A stretch of DNA of 64,000 bases from Mermis nigrescens (lineage: Eukaryota; Nematoda; Enoplea; Mermithida; Mermithidae). The position numbers were made by a program, and so were the translations under genes. Positions 51,311 to 63,387 of this stretch are shown here, in pieces (position 1 is the first letter of the stretch; each line of letters starts with the position of its first letter). The notes under the pieces are model-generated. The model was not told the DNA's origin, did no database searches, and was given only the letters and a program-made list of their open reading frames with translations. Where the stretch lies: contig JAVLUZ010000650.1 of the NCBI GenBank assembly GCA_036768485.1, forward strand, positions 329,161-393,160, given 5' to 3'.

Positions 51311-53682
51311 CAGTGATCGGACCGAGGGTACTTTTTGGGGCCTCGGCCGAGGTGACTTAAAATCCTTGCCTCGGCCGAGGCCGAGGCCGAGGGTAATGCC
51401 GAGGGTCAAGCTTATATACCTATACCCATAAATAGTACTCTTAGAATATTTTGTAAGCACATGAGCTAGAGAATAATCGTAATATTAAACACTTCATCGA
51501 ATGTCAAACAATTCATTTTTATTTTTAATAATAGTAGATTAAATATGCGAAGGATTTATTGAATAAAGTCAGCAGCATGAAAGCATACTTAATTTAACAA
51601 GTTGCCATTGATGAAGACTTGGAAAGGTTATAAAAAATATGGCTGAACAAGCACTTAAAAACTTTTATTACTATAAATTAGAAAGCAGTGTCGAAGAAAT
51701 AAACGAACAAACAAAATGAGCTAAGTAAAGACAGAACTGTATCCATTGTTGTGCTCGCTTTTGCAGTAATGCATGTATAAACACGCTTTTTCAGTCATCC
51801 AATTCTGGTATGGCAGGTAATATGACGCAAACTGCACTGTACTTTCCGATCATAGTTTACCAAGGTCCAGAGTTGAGGGAAGGTTGAAATCCCAAAATGG
51901 GGGACCAGTAAATTAAGTAGTGTCTTTGTATGAGCGAACAAATTTTTGTAGATATTTTATATAAATGTATTTTTAAACATACACATTTTTACATACTGCC
52001 AGTGAGTGACCTTCAACCGGCATGCAGTCCTAAACAGTGGTTTTTTGTGCAAGATACCTTTTTACGTGTACAAAGATGGTATCCAAAAGTCTTTGAACAT
52101 TTTGTACATGCAAATTTTTGTGTACTATTATAGTATGGTACAGTAGCGATTTACTGTGGTAAAATAGGGTTTTTCGACCTTTGGTAGAGTATCTTAGCTA
52201 ATTTCTGGGTTTCGGAATATTTGACATTTTTCCATTCTAAAATGCAAATTCTAATATTTTAAAGATATGTAGGACAGACAATTACTGATGCGCCGAAAAT
52301 TTTCGGAAATTTAACACCTTTTTACAGATTCTTTCCACAAATCTTTGTACATGTACAAAGACGGTCCTGAAAAGTCTGTGTACATTATTAAAAACCTTTG
52401 CCGAATACAAAAACCGTGGCCCTAAATGTGATAATTCGGCTTGAATTTAGTTGATAATATTAGTTCGTCGCGAAGCGCCGAAATTTTTATTAGTTTTTGA
52501 TGAAATTTTCACATAAAACTCGACTGAGAAAGCTAAAACAACCTGTTCTACAAAATCAGAAATATTACAGATATTGTAATATGCCAATTAAATCTTGTAA
52601 TAATCACTACTGTGCTTAGAAATCCAATGCAACATCAGGTTAAATTAGTCAATTTTATCTTTGAAAGGCAAAAAAGTGCAAAGTTATTAAAGAGTACTTA
52701 TTTTGCATAAAATTTTTAAAAACAGTATAAATTGATACAAAAGATATTTAAATAATGCATAAAGATGCCTAGATTACACAAAGATTGATTTTTGAGTGTT
52801 TAATGCCCCTGCTTCAATCTAAATACAGCATATTAGCGATATTTTGCGCGAAGGGCCGAAAATTTTTTGAAATTTTCTGGGGGCATTAGGGTATTCCCCA
52901 CGCACCCGGGGTCGGACGTCCTCCCCACACCCTTCCCTCCAACGTCAGAAAATTTTGACCCACCCTCCTCTTTTTTGGCGAAAATTTGCGCTTTGTTGGC
53001 TATTTTTAGGTGCTTTTGCCATTTTTGACATAAAATTAGAGCCGCTAATCCTCCCTCCTTCTAAAAATGGCCAGGGACCCCTACCCGGAATTTCAAGCCG
53101 TTACATGTGTGCCGAGGAGCCCCTCCTGGAAATTTTGAGCTATTCGCATGTATGTTTTATAGTGATAGTTTGTCTATTCACTCTTGCTTCCATTCAAAAA
53201 TGCTGTATCACGTCGTGAAATTCTAATAGTTAGCTGCACTTTTGCCATAGTGAAATTTAAGTTCAAAATATTCAAAAGGTTTTCACAAAAAATCGTCTGA
53301 CAGTGCACTTCAGTCTTGTACCCTGAGAGGAGGGTAACAGCCTCCCTCACCCCCTTTGGGAATGTGATTTTCCGATCCATGTAGCGAGCATGAGAATTGA
53401 AACTTAGTCATCACATGAATAATAAATTGGCACATTGCTGTATGTAACTTTGTGTAATCTGGGTACGCGACTAAAACCATAAGGAAAGCTCTATAGGTAA
53501 AAAATAGCATGTGTACTGCAGATGCATTCTAAATAGTTAATATTCAACGGATATATTAAACTTATTCAAATTTGATTTTAACTCTCGGCGCTCGGCACTT
53601 TTCAGCTTCACCCTCGGCGCCGAGGCCGAGGCTCCGAAAAACTCCGAGGCTTGCCGAGGTCGAGGCCTCGGTCCGATCACTG
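51311..53682 (+). mobile_element. Non-autonomous hAT element, copy 2 (unit 1)
   Basis: 2,372 bp with termini CAGTGATCGGACCGAGG and CCTCGGTCCGATCACTG, flanked by the exact 8-bp duplication ATCTACAT (51303-51310, 53683-53690). It is the same family as 2767-5274, in opposite orientation. No transposase is seen. The same insertion with the same duplication is in unit 2, so it predates the tandem duplication. Confidence 0.92.
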
Positions 53683-53869
53683 ATCTACATGTAATTCTGC
53701 ATTTATCTGTTGAATCTTCAAATACTTAGGTCGACAAGACGCTTGATTAGGTCGAGAATAGGCTAATTAACGAAACCCATAGCTTTTGTAATATTGTTCA
53801 TAGACGGATGAAATTTCTTTTCCGCGCCTTCTTTCAACATGTTCTAAGTACTGAGCAAAAAATGCGCTC

Positions 53870-54279
53870 TTCTGAATTGGTAACTTCAGTGTGCACGTCA
53901 AATGCTTTCAGTATTCTGTTTGCAGTACTAAGTATCTCATTAACATCCCTACGATTTTCCAGATCAATTTATGCTTCATCCTTTTAAGAAGTTCGTCCGC
54001 TCGGCCTCATCAAGTGCATTTGTCATCGTTATGGGAATCGTTTGTTTGTAAACTCTTGCGTTATTGTGCAATTGTACCGCCCTTGGTAGTATCGTCGCAA
54101 GATAGTCTCCTGCAGTTTGATTCCAGTCGCAAGAAATCCATCGTTGAGCTCCCAGATTCATGCCTCGGCGCGAACCTAATGCTAACGTCATAGAGATGGG
54201 TTTCCGAATTAAACAGCTGAAGGAAGCCGGGTTCGATGACGATGAACATATCGTGAAACTGCAGGTTAGAATTTCTTAA
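53870..54279 (+). pseudogene. Mosaic transmembrane/tail exon, copy 2 (unit 1 end)
   Basis: The last codons read EMGFRIKQLKEAGFDDDEHI then VKLQVRIS and TAA at 54277-54279. They match the intact exon at 63150-63387, but with one extra Asp. Upstream, the bases up to ~54110 instead match 44745-44965, and the frame into the tail is interrupted by a TGA near 54145. The transmembrane segment is lost. It looks like a recombinant of two exon copies at the duplication junction. Confidence 0.55.
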
Positions 54280-57200
54280 AATTGCAGCAAAATTTGTTTG
54301 TTTTTCAAAAAGTCCTCGAAAATCATATGTATATCTTGTCCAGTAGAGGTATTAGACAAATGTCATCAAGCACTGAGTTTGCCTTCTAAATTTGTAAGGG
54401 ATTGAAATTTTAAAGTCGTATATTGCATTAACTACATATACAAATATAATTGTGTTTTCGAGTACCCCTCAGCCAGCTATATGTACTTATTGAAGGAGGA
54501 AAAATTTTACAAAATTTAGGCTGATTTCGGTCTATTTAAAAATTATGTTGTATAAAATGGCCACGCAATCGATTTCTCCATGTTATTTCTAAACTCGACC
54601 TTGCCGAAAAATTATTTAACTCGGTTTATACGTATGGCACATTGTAAATAAAAGCAATACTAAACATAATAATTCTGCTTGGTCCGTCATGTTTACTTAA
54701 CCTGATCTGTTTGGAAGACTATAGATACGCAAAAGCAATAAGTTCGGCGCGTCGAAAGTTTGGGCATATTAATTCAAAAATAAGCTGAATGCTATTCTGA
54801 CTTCTTTCAAACGCGCTGATAAATTTATACATTTTCCTTTGTTGAACTTATAAAAAATACTCATACTTCCAGGGGGCGGATCCAGAATTTTCTGACAGAG
54901 GAGTGGTGGCGGACGGAATCCCAAAATTTACTAATAGTGTTAAAAATTGTCCAAAAAATCCATCAATGATGCTTAAAGCATCTGTTTTTGCCGTCTTTTG
55001 ATAAACAGAATCATTTATGATCCGGAAAAAAAGTTGGAAATTTTCGAAAAGTTTTCTACGAAAAACGCGATATGCAAAAATCGGCGCAAAGCACCAAAAA
55101 TGCTTGCCAAATCTACTCTTCTGACGTGAAAATAAACTTTTTAGAGCGCCAAGAAAGTCAGTAAATGCCGTTGATGATTACTGTCCGGTGCAAAGCGCCG
55201 GAATCATTTGAAAGATCGTGATAAAAAATGGCTAAAATCATAGAATCATAATGTGACATGCACGTGGGGAGTTTGGGGTGTGGCTTCACCTTACCCAGAA
55301 TGGAATAATGGAATGTTTTTGGAAAAAATAAGGCAAAATGAAGGTCCAAATGGATTATAATTCAAAATTTTGTTTAAAGTGCTTTAAACTGCCTAGAAAC
55401 TGTGTTAAAACGTATTTTTAACGCTATTCTAGCGCTATATCAGTCTTTAAGATCATTTTAGCCAAAGAAAGCTCAATTGTTGACCCCCTCAGACCAGCTA
55501 ACCTTACACAGATCAGTTATGCTGTTTATCTATGCTCATTGCCGGAGACTAGTCCTCCCTATCCACCACAGCTATAGGCGGCTTAATATCATGCATATGT
55601 GTATCTTTTAGCTAGAGAAGTCAGCCTTTAATGTGCGGCAGAATGTGACTTTGCTGTTTTCAAGCTTCTTAAAATTCATGGCATGACCGAAGCTGACTTG
55701 TTTCAATATGCATCAATAGGTATTTAGTTCATTGCATACATTTGCCGACAGTTTGTACTTAGAGTCGGCGTGATAGCATAAAAATTAAAATGGGTCCTGT
55801 CCTGATTTTAGATTAAGATGTTACCATACATACATGCACATCATGGGAATTCTGGGGGAGTGGGTTTGAAATTATAAAAGTGCCTTTTTTGGGCCCAAAA
55901 ATTATGAGTACGCGTTAAAAACATCGCTTTTCGGCGTTCCTGACGATACTCTAAGACAAAAAAATTTCGGAAATCAAAAAAGTTGCTAAAATTGAACAAA
56001 ATGTAGTCAAAACATGAGTATAATAGCGCGAAGCGCCGAAAATTCGACACTTTAGCGCGAATAGATAGCTTAAAATGCTTTAAAAAGCACGTTTTCTACG
56101 AATTTTAAAAAAAATTTTGGGAACTTTCGGGAAATCGCGGATTCTGGGGGGAATGAAAAAATTTCTGGGAGAGTTAAGATTTTTCTGGGGTGGGATGAAA
56201 AGCCCCAAACCCTCCAAGATAAGTTATGGATGTTGATAACGGAAATTCGGCAATGTCGCGAAATTATTGATAGAAATGGGCAAGTTTTGCTTTTACCGCT
56301 GAACTTAATTCCTTCATCGGCATTTATAATCTGTGATATTTTCGGCAAGGCCTTGTATCTTTGTAGACCCGAAAGGGAAAAGAATCTTAAAGAAAGGTTA
56401 AAATAGTGTCATTTCTTGCGTGTATTCAGCGTAATTAGGTTTGCCCAAAAAAATTAGGAAAAATTTTGGACTGAGCCTCAAAAATTAAACTGTGTTTATG
56501 CAATCCTATAGCACGTTTGCTAGAATAAGACTCGCATACGTGTAAATAATGTATTAATTATACTCATAGGACCTAAAAGGCAAGACGTTGGTCAGGGAGA
56601 TAAATATTATGAAAAAAGCGAAAAAGTCAAAGCGATCAGGATCGCCCACGAAATTGTCAGGGCTTTCAAAATCTCCAGGTAGTTTTAAAACAGTTATGGT
56701 TGTTACATCTCCGGTTTGAACGCATAGCTCCCAAGTGTCGACCTTCGGTGAAACAATTTCGACATGTAAATGTATCTTCAAGTCGTCGACATTTTACTAG
56801 CGCGTTTTTGTGAATATGTGTTGTCAGGTAGTATATAGTTCAAATGCGCCAATTTTTTTCGGCCCTTTGCGCCAAACAGCCATTTTTTACTATTTAAGAA
56901 AGGGCTTTATTAGAAGCGTCAGAAAATTATGTCATTGACGCATATTTGCTTCTCTCTTTTGAGCCCATGAAAAGCCTTTTTAGAAAAGTTTTTGATAACG
57001 CCCACAGGATTCCCATGCTATTTACTCGTATGCATGTGTTCACAAATGTATGTATTTACAATGTATACATGTGGTAGCCACCGTATTATTAAGTTATTTC
57101 TGAGGCAAACGTGATTTTTTCGTGTAATGCTTACACTATTTACGACTTCTTAAAGAAAACCATTTTTAAACTACTGTAAATTTTTTTATCTTCTTGTGCC

Positions 57201-58914
57201 GTATGTTAGTTAATTCTTTTTGTATAATTTGCTCTCAGTTAGGCTTAAGAACATCATTGCTTGAAACATTCTAAAGGAAAAGTGTATGAAAAACTACATC
57301 TTGAGCTTGTTGTGCAAGTTTCACTATTTTCAAAATGTTGACAATTTTTTCCCCCATATTATGTTAATTAGTGCTTACTTAAGCTAAAGATTATCTGAAC
57401 ATATCAGTCTTTTTTAAATATTGAAATTCAGGGCGCTTCTCGCCTAGCTCATGAAAGGCTATGAAAGCATGGAATTTTTAGACAAATCAGATTAGTATGA
57501 TCTCAGGGGATAGAGCATAATAATAATTGATGGTAAACGTACTTTATTTTGACTAGTCAAAAATAAATTTACGTAGCATGGTATAAAATGTTTTTTACGC
57601 CCATGGTCGAATTCTAGGGGAGATTCAAAACTAAATAATGTTTTACGCTCCGTTTTTATGGCGAAACGCCATTTTTCAGTTTCTGATTTTGCTAAACATT
57701 GAAAACGAAAAATTTCCGAGAAAAGTTAAGTGAAATTAAGAGAATAGAGTCGAAATTATCTATAAAAAATTAGTTACTTTTATACTAAAAGACATCTCTA
57801 AAAATACTTAAAGAAGGATCTTTCCTAAGATTTTTTGGAAATTCAAAACCTTTGAGAGGGTTGAAAAAATTTCTGCCTGTATTGACTTGAAACCCTCAGC
57901 CCCCCAGCATACGCTCTAGTGGATAAAGGGGGTATTACTGCTATGTATAGATATCGAACATTTTCTGCTCGATTTTTCGGGACAAAAGTAGTAAGCACAA
58001 TGTCAAAATAAATTCGGCGACAGACTATCACATATATCGAGTAAAAATGGAAAAGTCAATATTTTCGGTGACTTCTTTTATTTTCTAAATCTTAATCGAT
58101 TATTTGAAGCAAGGTTAAACTTAACAGTTAGTCCTGTTAAATAATCTATAAAGAAATGTGATGTCACTAAATTACAGCTTGAAGGGTAAACTTAATTTTA
58201 ATTTGATTCAAAATTTTTAATTCACTATATTTTCAGATCTCAGTGTACAAGCTGTGAGTTTTCTTTCTTGGAATCTCTTCTGAGCATGACAGATAGCAAC
58301 AAATTTTTTCCATTGATTTATGTCACATAGCAAGATTCTACATTTATAATTTTTTTATTTCTAATGCATTACTGTTAACATTTCTTGTGTGGATTAACTG
58401 CTGAAGGTTGCTGTCATACGATGCCAAAATGCCTAAAATGCAAATTTTCTTATACAGAATTTTGGAACCTAGATTTAACTGATTTTACGGATATACATGA
58501 GCCCCAGTCAGGTTTCAAAAAATTTGAAATCACAATCCATAACTCAGTGTCATAAACTTATTGTTAAGCTATAACAGCAAAGTCTTTTCTAACAATTTAT
58601 CTTATTGCAAAATCGCAACCCAAGACTACGATTTTTCAGATCGATTTCTGTTTAATTATTTTTTGAAAATTTGTACATTCAGCGTTATGGAAAGCATTTG
58701 TTTGTAAACTTTTGCATTATTTTGCAATTGGGTCCTCCGTAAACTTACCAGAGTTTACACATCTCGCTCTACACCTCATTTTCTATATTAGATTTCAGCA
58801 GTCGGTCGGTTATTAATTAGCTGTGCTAGTCATTATTAACAAAAAAATAACTTCGAGCCCGTACGATCTGTTTGACTGCTTGAGAAAATTATATTTCTTT
58901 TCTTGCACTCACAG
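54280..58914. other. Unit 2 interior, no gene seen
   Basis: Same content as 45140-49750. The minus-strand frame at 56554-56781 (75 codons with PGDFESPDNFVGDPDRF) is open here but altered in unit 1; it stays a weak candidate. Confidence 0.4.
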
Positions 58915-59072
58915 CTTGGCAGCAGCCAAATCCAATCATGACCGACATAATGCATGCTGAATTGGACGAGAATAATGCAAATTCAGGCAGTAATGATACA
59001 TTATATGATGATGAAATGACGGAGCATTGGATAACTTCACTGGGTGTAAGAGCAATACTGCCACACACTTAA
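58915..59072 (+). CDS. Terminal exon with ...ILPHT end, unit 2
   Basis: Identical in sequence and borders to 49761-49918 (acceptor CACTCACAG|, stop TAA at 59070-59072). See that exon for the peptide. Its identity reflects recent duplication and does not itself prove selection. Confidence 0.5.
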
Positions 59073-60320
59073 ATTTGTATCATTTTGTAATGCAAAAGTT
59101 TTTTGTTGCATAGTGGCAATAATCTTGTGTAAGAATAACGGAAGAATGCAGGCTTGGCGGTTCTGTGTATGTATAACCCAGTGAAGATGAAGTTTATACC
59201 TAGTTTTAAGTGTTAAGTTCAGAGTTTTCTCGGAAAAGCGAGTAAATTTTTGAAGTATATTTTAACGAAAAATTGGTCTCAAAAATGTATAAATTTAGAA
59301 AGTGATGCTTTCCGTGAAAGTAAAGCATTATTCATTATCGAAATTAGCTTCATTTTTTTCATTTCGGACGATATTTTGTTAGTCTTTTCATACGCGTTCT
59401 TACATTTCCTCCTTGGTTTATATTGTAATCTTCAACCACCAAACTCGTGCATGTGACAGCAGAAAATGGGAAGAAGTGGGCCAATTTTTAACCAAAAGGT
59501 GACCAAAAAAACATTTAAAATAATCGAAAAATGCATGCTTTTGCAAAGAATCGGGGGTGACTGGGTAAAAAATTTCTGACTTAGGGGGTGAGGGGGGACA
59601 ATGGATCACCCGTGCAACTTGTAGGATTGTGATTCAATCTCTACAATATCTGCAAAGGATTCGAAGCAAACTGTAGCTGTCGAAAATTTTTTGTGTGACA
59701 AAAAAGTTTCTGTATTGCTTTTATGCTCAGATTTGAATCGTTCTAAACAGTATCAAAATCTTTTTTCTACGCAAGATTTCAGCAAAATTAGATTTTCTCT
59801 GAAACAAAATAAGAAAGTCACTACGGGTTTTGAGAGTAAACATGCGCTGGGGTTTAAGATTCTGACCTTTTATAAAAAAATATCAACTAGTTGAAACATT
59901 CATGAACAGATTAGATAAATGGCTAAAGTTAAGAATATGGTACTTTTAGAAAAGGAGCAAAATGAATAAGGAATGCCGAAAATTTTGCTTGCTAAAATGG
60001 TAGAACATGATAAATTGAAGCGCAACAAAAAAATTTGGTGAAAATCTGAGCCATACTTGCAAAGTTGCAGGCAATTCTCGATTTGAGTGTTGGGTTGGAC
60101 GATGAAACGGCTCGATCCAAGGACTAACACATTTGTCAGAAATGAATAATATGGGCGCGGAAGCTGTTTGAAATTTTAAAAAAACTTTAAAAAAAATTCA
60201 TATTTTTTTGCATGTTTTTTTCGGTCTTACATGATAAGATATTCGAAAATCTAAGAAGGATTAGGCTAAGTATATCTGAAAAAGGTGTTTTAAGCCGCTC
60301 AGGTCGAGGTCGCTCCTGCT
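59073..60320. other. Unit 2 between terminal exon and VNTR, no gene seen
   Basis: Same content as 49919-51159. Confidence 0.45.
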
Positions 60321-60324
60321 CAGG

Positions 60325-60500
60325 TCGATGTATAGATGCTTAGGTCGATGTATAGATGCTTAGATCGATGTATAGATGCTTAGATCGATGTATAGATGCT
60401 TAGGTCGATGTATAGATGCTTAGGTCGATGTATAGATGCTTAGATCGATGTATAGATGCTTAGGTCGATGTATAGATGCTTAGGTCGATTTATAGATGCT
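60325..60500. repeat. 20-bp VNTR, nine copies (unit 2)
   Basis: The same GTCGATGTATAGATGCTTAG unit as at 51160, with three more copies, accounting for 60 bp of the length difference between units. Confidence 0.92.
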
Positions 60501-60528
60501 TAATTCGACGTAAATTGGGTATCTACAT

Positions 60529-62903
60529 CAGTGATCGGACCGAGGGTACTTTTTGGGGCCTCGGCCGAGGTGACTTAGAATCCTTGCCTCGGCCGAGGCC
60601 GAGGCCGAGGGTAATGCCGAGGGTCAAGCTTATATACCTATACCCATAAATAGTACTCTTAGAATATTTTGTAAGCACATGAGCTAGAGAATAATCGTAA
60701 TATTAAACACTTCATCGAATGTCAAACAATTCATTTTTATTTTTAATAATAGTAGATTAAATATGCGAAGGATTTATTGAATAAAGTCAGCAGCATGAAA
60801 GCATACTTAATTTAACAAGTTGCCATTGATGAAGACTTGGAAAGGTTAATAAAAAATATGGCTGAACAAGCACTTAAAAACTTTTATTACTATAAATTAG
60901 AAAGCAGTGTCGAAGAAATAAACGAACAAACAAAATGAGCTAAGTAAAGACAGAACTGTATCCATTGTTGTGCTCGCTTTTGCAGTAATGCATGTATAAA
61001 CACGCTTTTTCAGTCATCCAATTCTGGTATGGCAGGTAATATGACGCAAACTGCACTGTACTTTCCGATCATAGTTTACCAAGGTCCAGAGTTGAGGGAA
61101 GGTTGAAATCCCAAAATGGGGGACCAGTAAATTAAGTAGTGTCTTTGTATGAGCGAACAAATTTTTGTAGATATTTTATATAAATGTATTTTTAAACATA
61201 CACATTTTTACATACTGCCAGTGAGTGACCTTCAACCGGCATGCAGTCCTAAACAGTGGTTTTTTGTGCAAGATACCTTTTTACGTGTACAAAGATGGTA
61301 TCCAAAAGTCTTTGAACATTTTGTACATGCAAATTTTTGTGTACTATTATAGTATGGTACAGTAGCGATTTACTGTGGTAAAATAGGGTTTTTCGACCTT
61401 TGGTAGAGTATCTTAGCTAATTTCTGGGTTTCGGAATATTTGACATTTTTCCATTCTAAAATGCAAATTCTAATATTTTAAAGATATGTAGGACAGACAA
61501 TTACTGATGCGCCGAAAATTTTCGGAAATTTAACACCTTTTTACAGTTCTTTCCACAAATCTTTGTACATGTACAAAGACGGTCCTGAAAAGTCTGTGTA
61601 CATTATTAAAAACCTTTGCCGAATACAAAAACCGTGGCCCTAAATGTGATAATTCGGCTTGAATTTAGTTGATAATATTAGTTCGTCGCGAAGCGCCGAA
61701 ATTTTTATTAGTTTTTGATGAAATTTTCACATAAAACTCGACTGAGAAAGCTAAAACAACCTGTTCTACAAAATCAGAAATATTACAGATATTGTAATAT
61801 GCCAATTAAATCTTGTAATAATCACTACTGTGCTTAGAAATCCAATGCAACATCAGGTTAAATTAGTCAATTTTATCTTTGAAAGGCAAAAAAGTGCAAA
61901 GTTATTAAAGAGTACTTATTTTGCATAAAATTTTTAAAAACAGTATAAATTGATACAAAAGATATTTAAATAATGCATAAAGATGCCTAGATTACACAAA
62001 GATTGATTTTTGAGTGTTTAATGCCCCTGCTTCAATCTAAATACAGCATATTAGCGATATTTTGCGCGAAGGGCCGAAAATTTTTTTGAAATTTACTGGG
62101 GGCATTAGGAGTATTCCCCACGCACCCGGGGTCGGACGTCCTCCCCACACCCTTCCCTCCAACGTCAGAAAATTTTGACCCACCCTCCTCTTTTTTGGCG
62201 AAAATTTGCGCTTTGTTGGCTATTTTTAGGTGCTTTTGCCATTTTTGACATAAAATTAGAGCCGCTAATCCTCCTCCTTCTAAAAATGGCCAGGGACCCC
62301 TACCCGGAATTTCAAGCCGTTGCATGTGTGCCGAGGAGCCCCTCCCGGAAATTTTGAGCATTCGCATGTATGTTTTATAGTGATAGTTTGTCTATTCACT
62401 CTTGCTTCCATTCAAAAATACTGTATCACGTCGTGAAATTCTAATAGTTAGCTGCACTTTTGCCATAGTAAAAATTAAGTTCAAAAATATTCAAAAGGTT
62501 TTCACAAAAAATCGTCTGACAGTGACACTCAGTCTTGTACCCTGAGAGGAGGGTAATAGCCCTCCCTCACCCCCCTTTGGGAATGTGATTTTCCGATCCA
62601 TGTAGCGAGCATGAGAATTGAAACTTAGTCATCACATGAATAATAAATTGGCACATTGCTGTATGTAACTTTGTGTAACTGGGTACGCGACTAAAACCAT
62701 AAGGAAAGTCTATAGGTAAAAAATAAGCATGTGTACTGCAGATGCATTCTAAATAGTTAATATTCAACGGATATATTAAACTTATTCAAATTTTATTTTA
62801 ACCCTCGGCGCCTCGGCACTTTTCAGCTTCACCCTCGGCGCCGAGGCCGAGGCTCCGAAAAACGCCGAGGCTTGCCGAAGCCGAGGCCTCGGTCCGATCA
62901 CTG
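60529..62903 (+). mobile_element. Non-autonomous hAT element, copy 3 (unit 2)
   Basis: 2,375 bp, same termini and the same 8-bp duplication ATCTACAT (60521-60528, 62904-62911) as copy 2. It was duplicated with the unit, not independently inserted. Confidence 0.92.
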
Positions 62904-63081
62904 ATCTACATGTAATTCTGCATTTATCTGTTGAATCTTCAAATACTTAGGTCGACAAGACGCTTGATTAGGTCGAGAATAGGCTAATTAACGAAACCCA
63001 TAGCTTTTGTAATATTGTTCATAGACGGATCAAATTCTTTTCCGCGCCTTCTTTCAACATGTTCTAAGTACTGAGCAAAAA

Positions 63082-63387
63082 ATGCGCTCTTCTGAAGTTT
63101 ATTTTTTAGTATTCTGTGAGTACTATATTCTTAACTTACTCGAAAAAGTTTCCCTTTCGAAGTTCTCCGCTGGCCTCATCACGTGCTGCATCGTGGGAAT
63201 CGTTTTTATCTTGGTATGTGCTGTCCGTTTATATCGTCGCAAGAAGTCTCCTCGTTTGATTCCACCAGAAAATGTTGAGCTAGATTCACGCCTGCGCGAA
63301 ATGCAAAATATAGAGATGGGTTTCCGAATTAAACAGCTGAAGGAAGCCGGGTTCGACGATGAACATATCGTGAAACTGCAGGTTTGA
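63082..63387 (+). CDS. Transmembrane/cytoplasmic tail exon, copy 3 (intact)
   Basis: An uninterrupted frame of 101 codons ends TGA 63385-63387. The convincing part starts near 63150: a membrane span (GLITCCIVGIVFILVCAV, residues ~32-49), a basic stop-transfer YRRKKSPR, then an acidic/helical tail with LREMQNIEMGFRIKQLKEAG and FDDEHIVKLQV. It is the best-preserved of four related tails. A single-pass membrane protein with a ~50-residue cytoplasmic tail is implied. The true 5' border is probably a splice acceptor (TTTATTTTTTAG| near 63111, or a later AG), so the first residues are uncertain. The gene's extracellular exons are not in this unit. Confidence 0.6.
   Translation: MRSSEVYFLVFCEYYILNLLEKVSLSKFSAGLITCCIVGIVFILVCAVRLYRRKKSPRLIPPENVELDSRLREMQNIEMGFRIKQLKEAGFDDEHIVKLQV

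Larger units (their letters stand above)
45121..54265 (+). repeat. Tandem duplication unit 1 (about 9.14 kb)
   Basis: From TTAGAATTTCTTAAAATTGC onward the sequence repeats almost base for base at 54266, with only scattered substitutions and small indels. The unit contains a terminal exon (49761-49918), a 20-bp VNTR (51160-51295), a 2.37-kb hAT (51311-53682) and, at its end, a tail exon. Intervening stretches of several kb (45140-49750, 49920-51150) hold no other supported gene. Confidence 0.92.
54266..63383 (+). repeat. Tandem duplication unit 2 (about 9.12 kb)
   Basis: A near-identical copy of 45121-54265. Landmarks: terminal exon 58915-59072, VNTR 60325-60500 with three extra repeats, hAT 60529-62903, tail exon 63150-63387. 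The local offset grows from 9143 to ~9219 across the VNTR and falls to ~9118 at the tail exon, where the two units differ. Confidence 0.92.
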
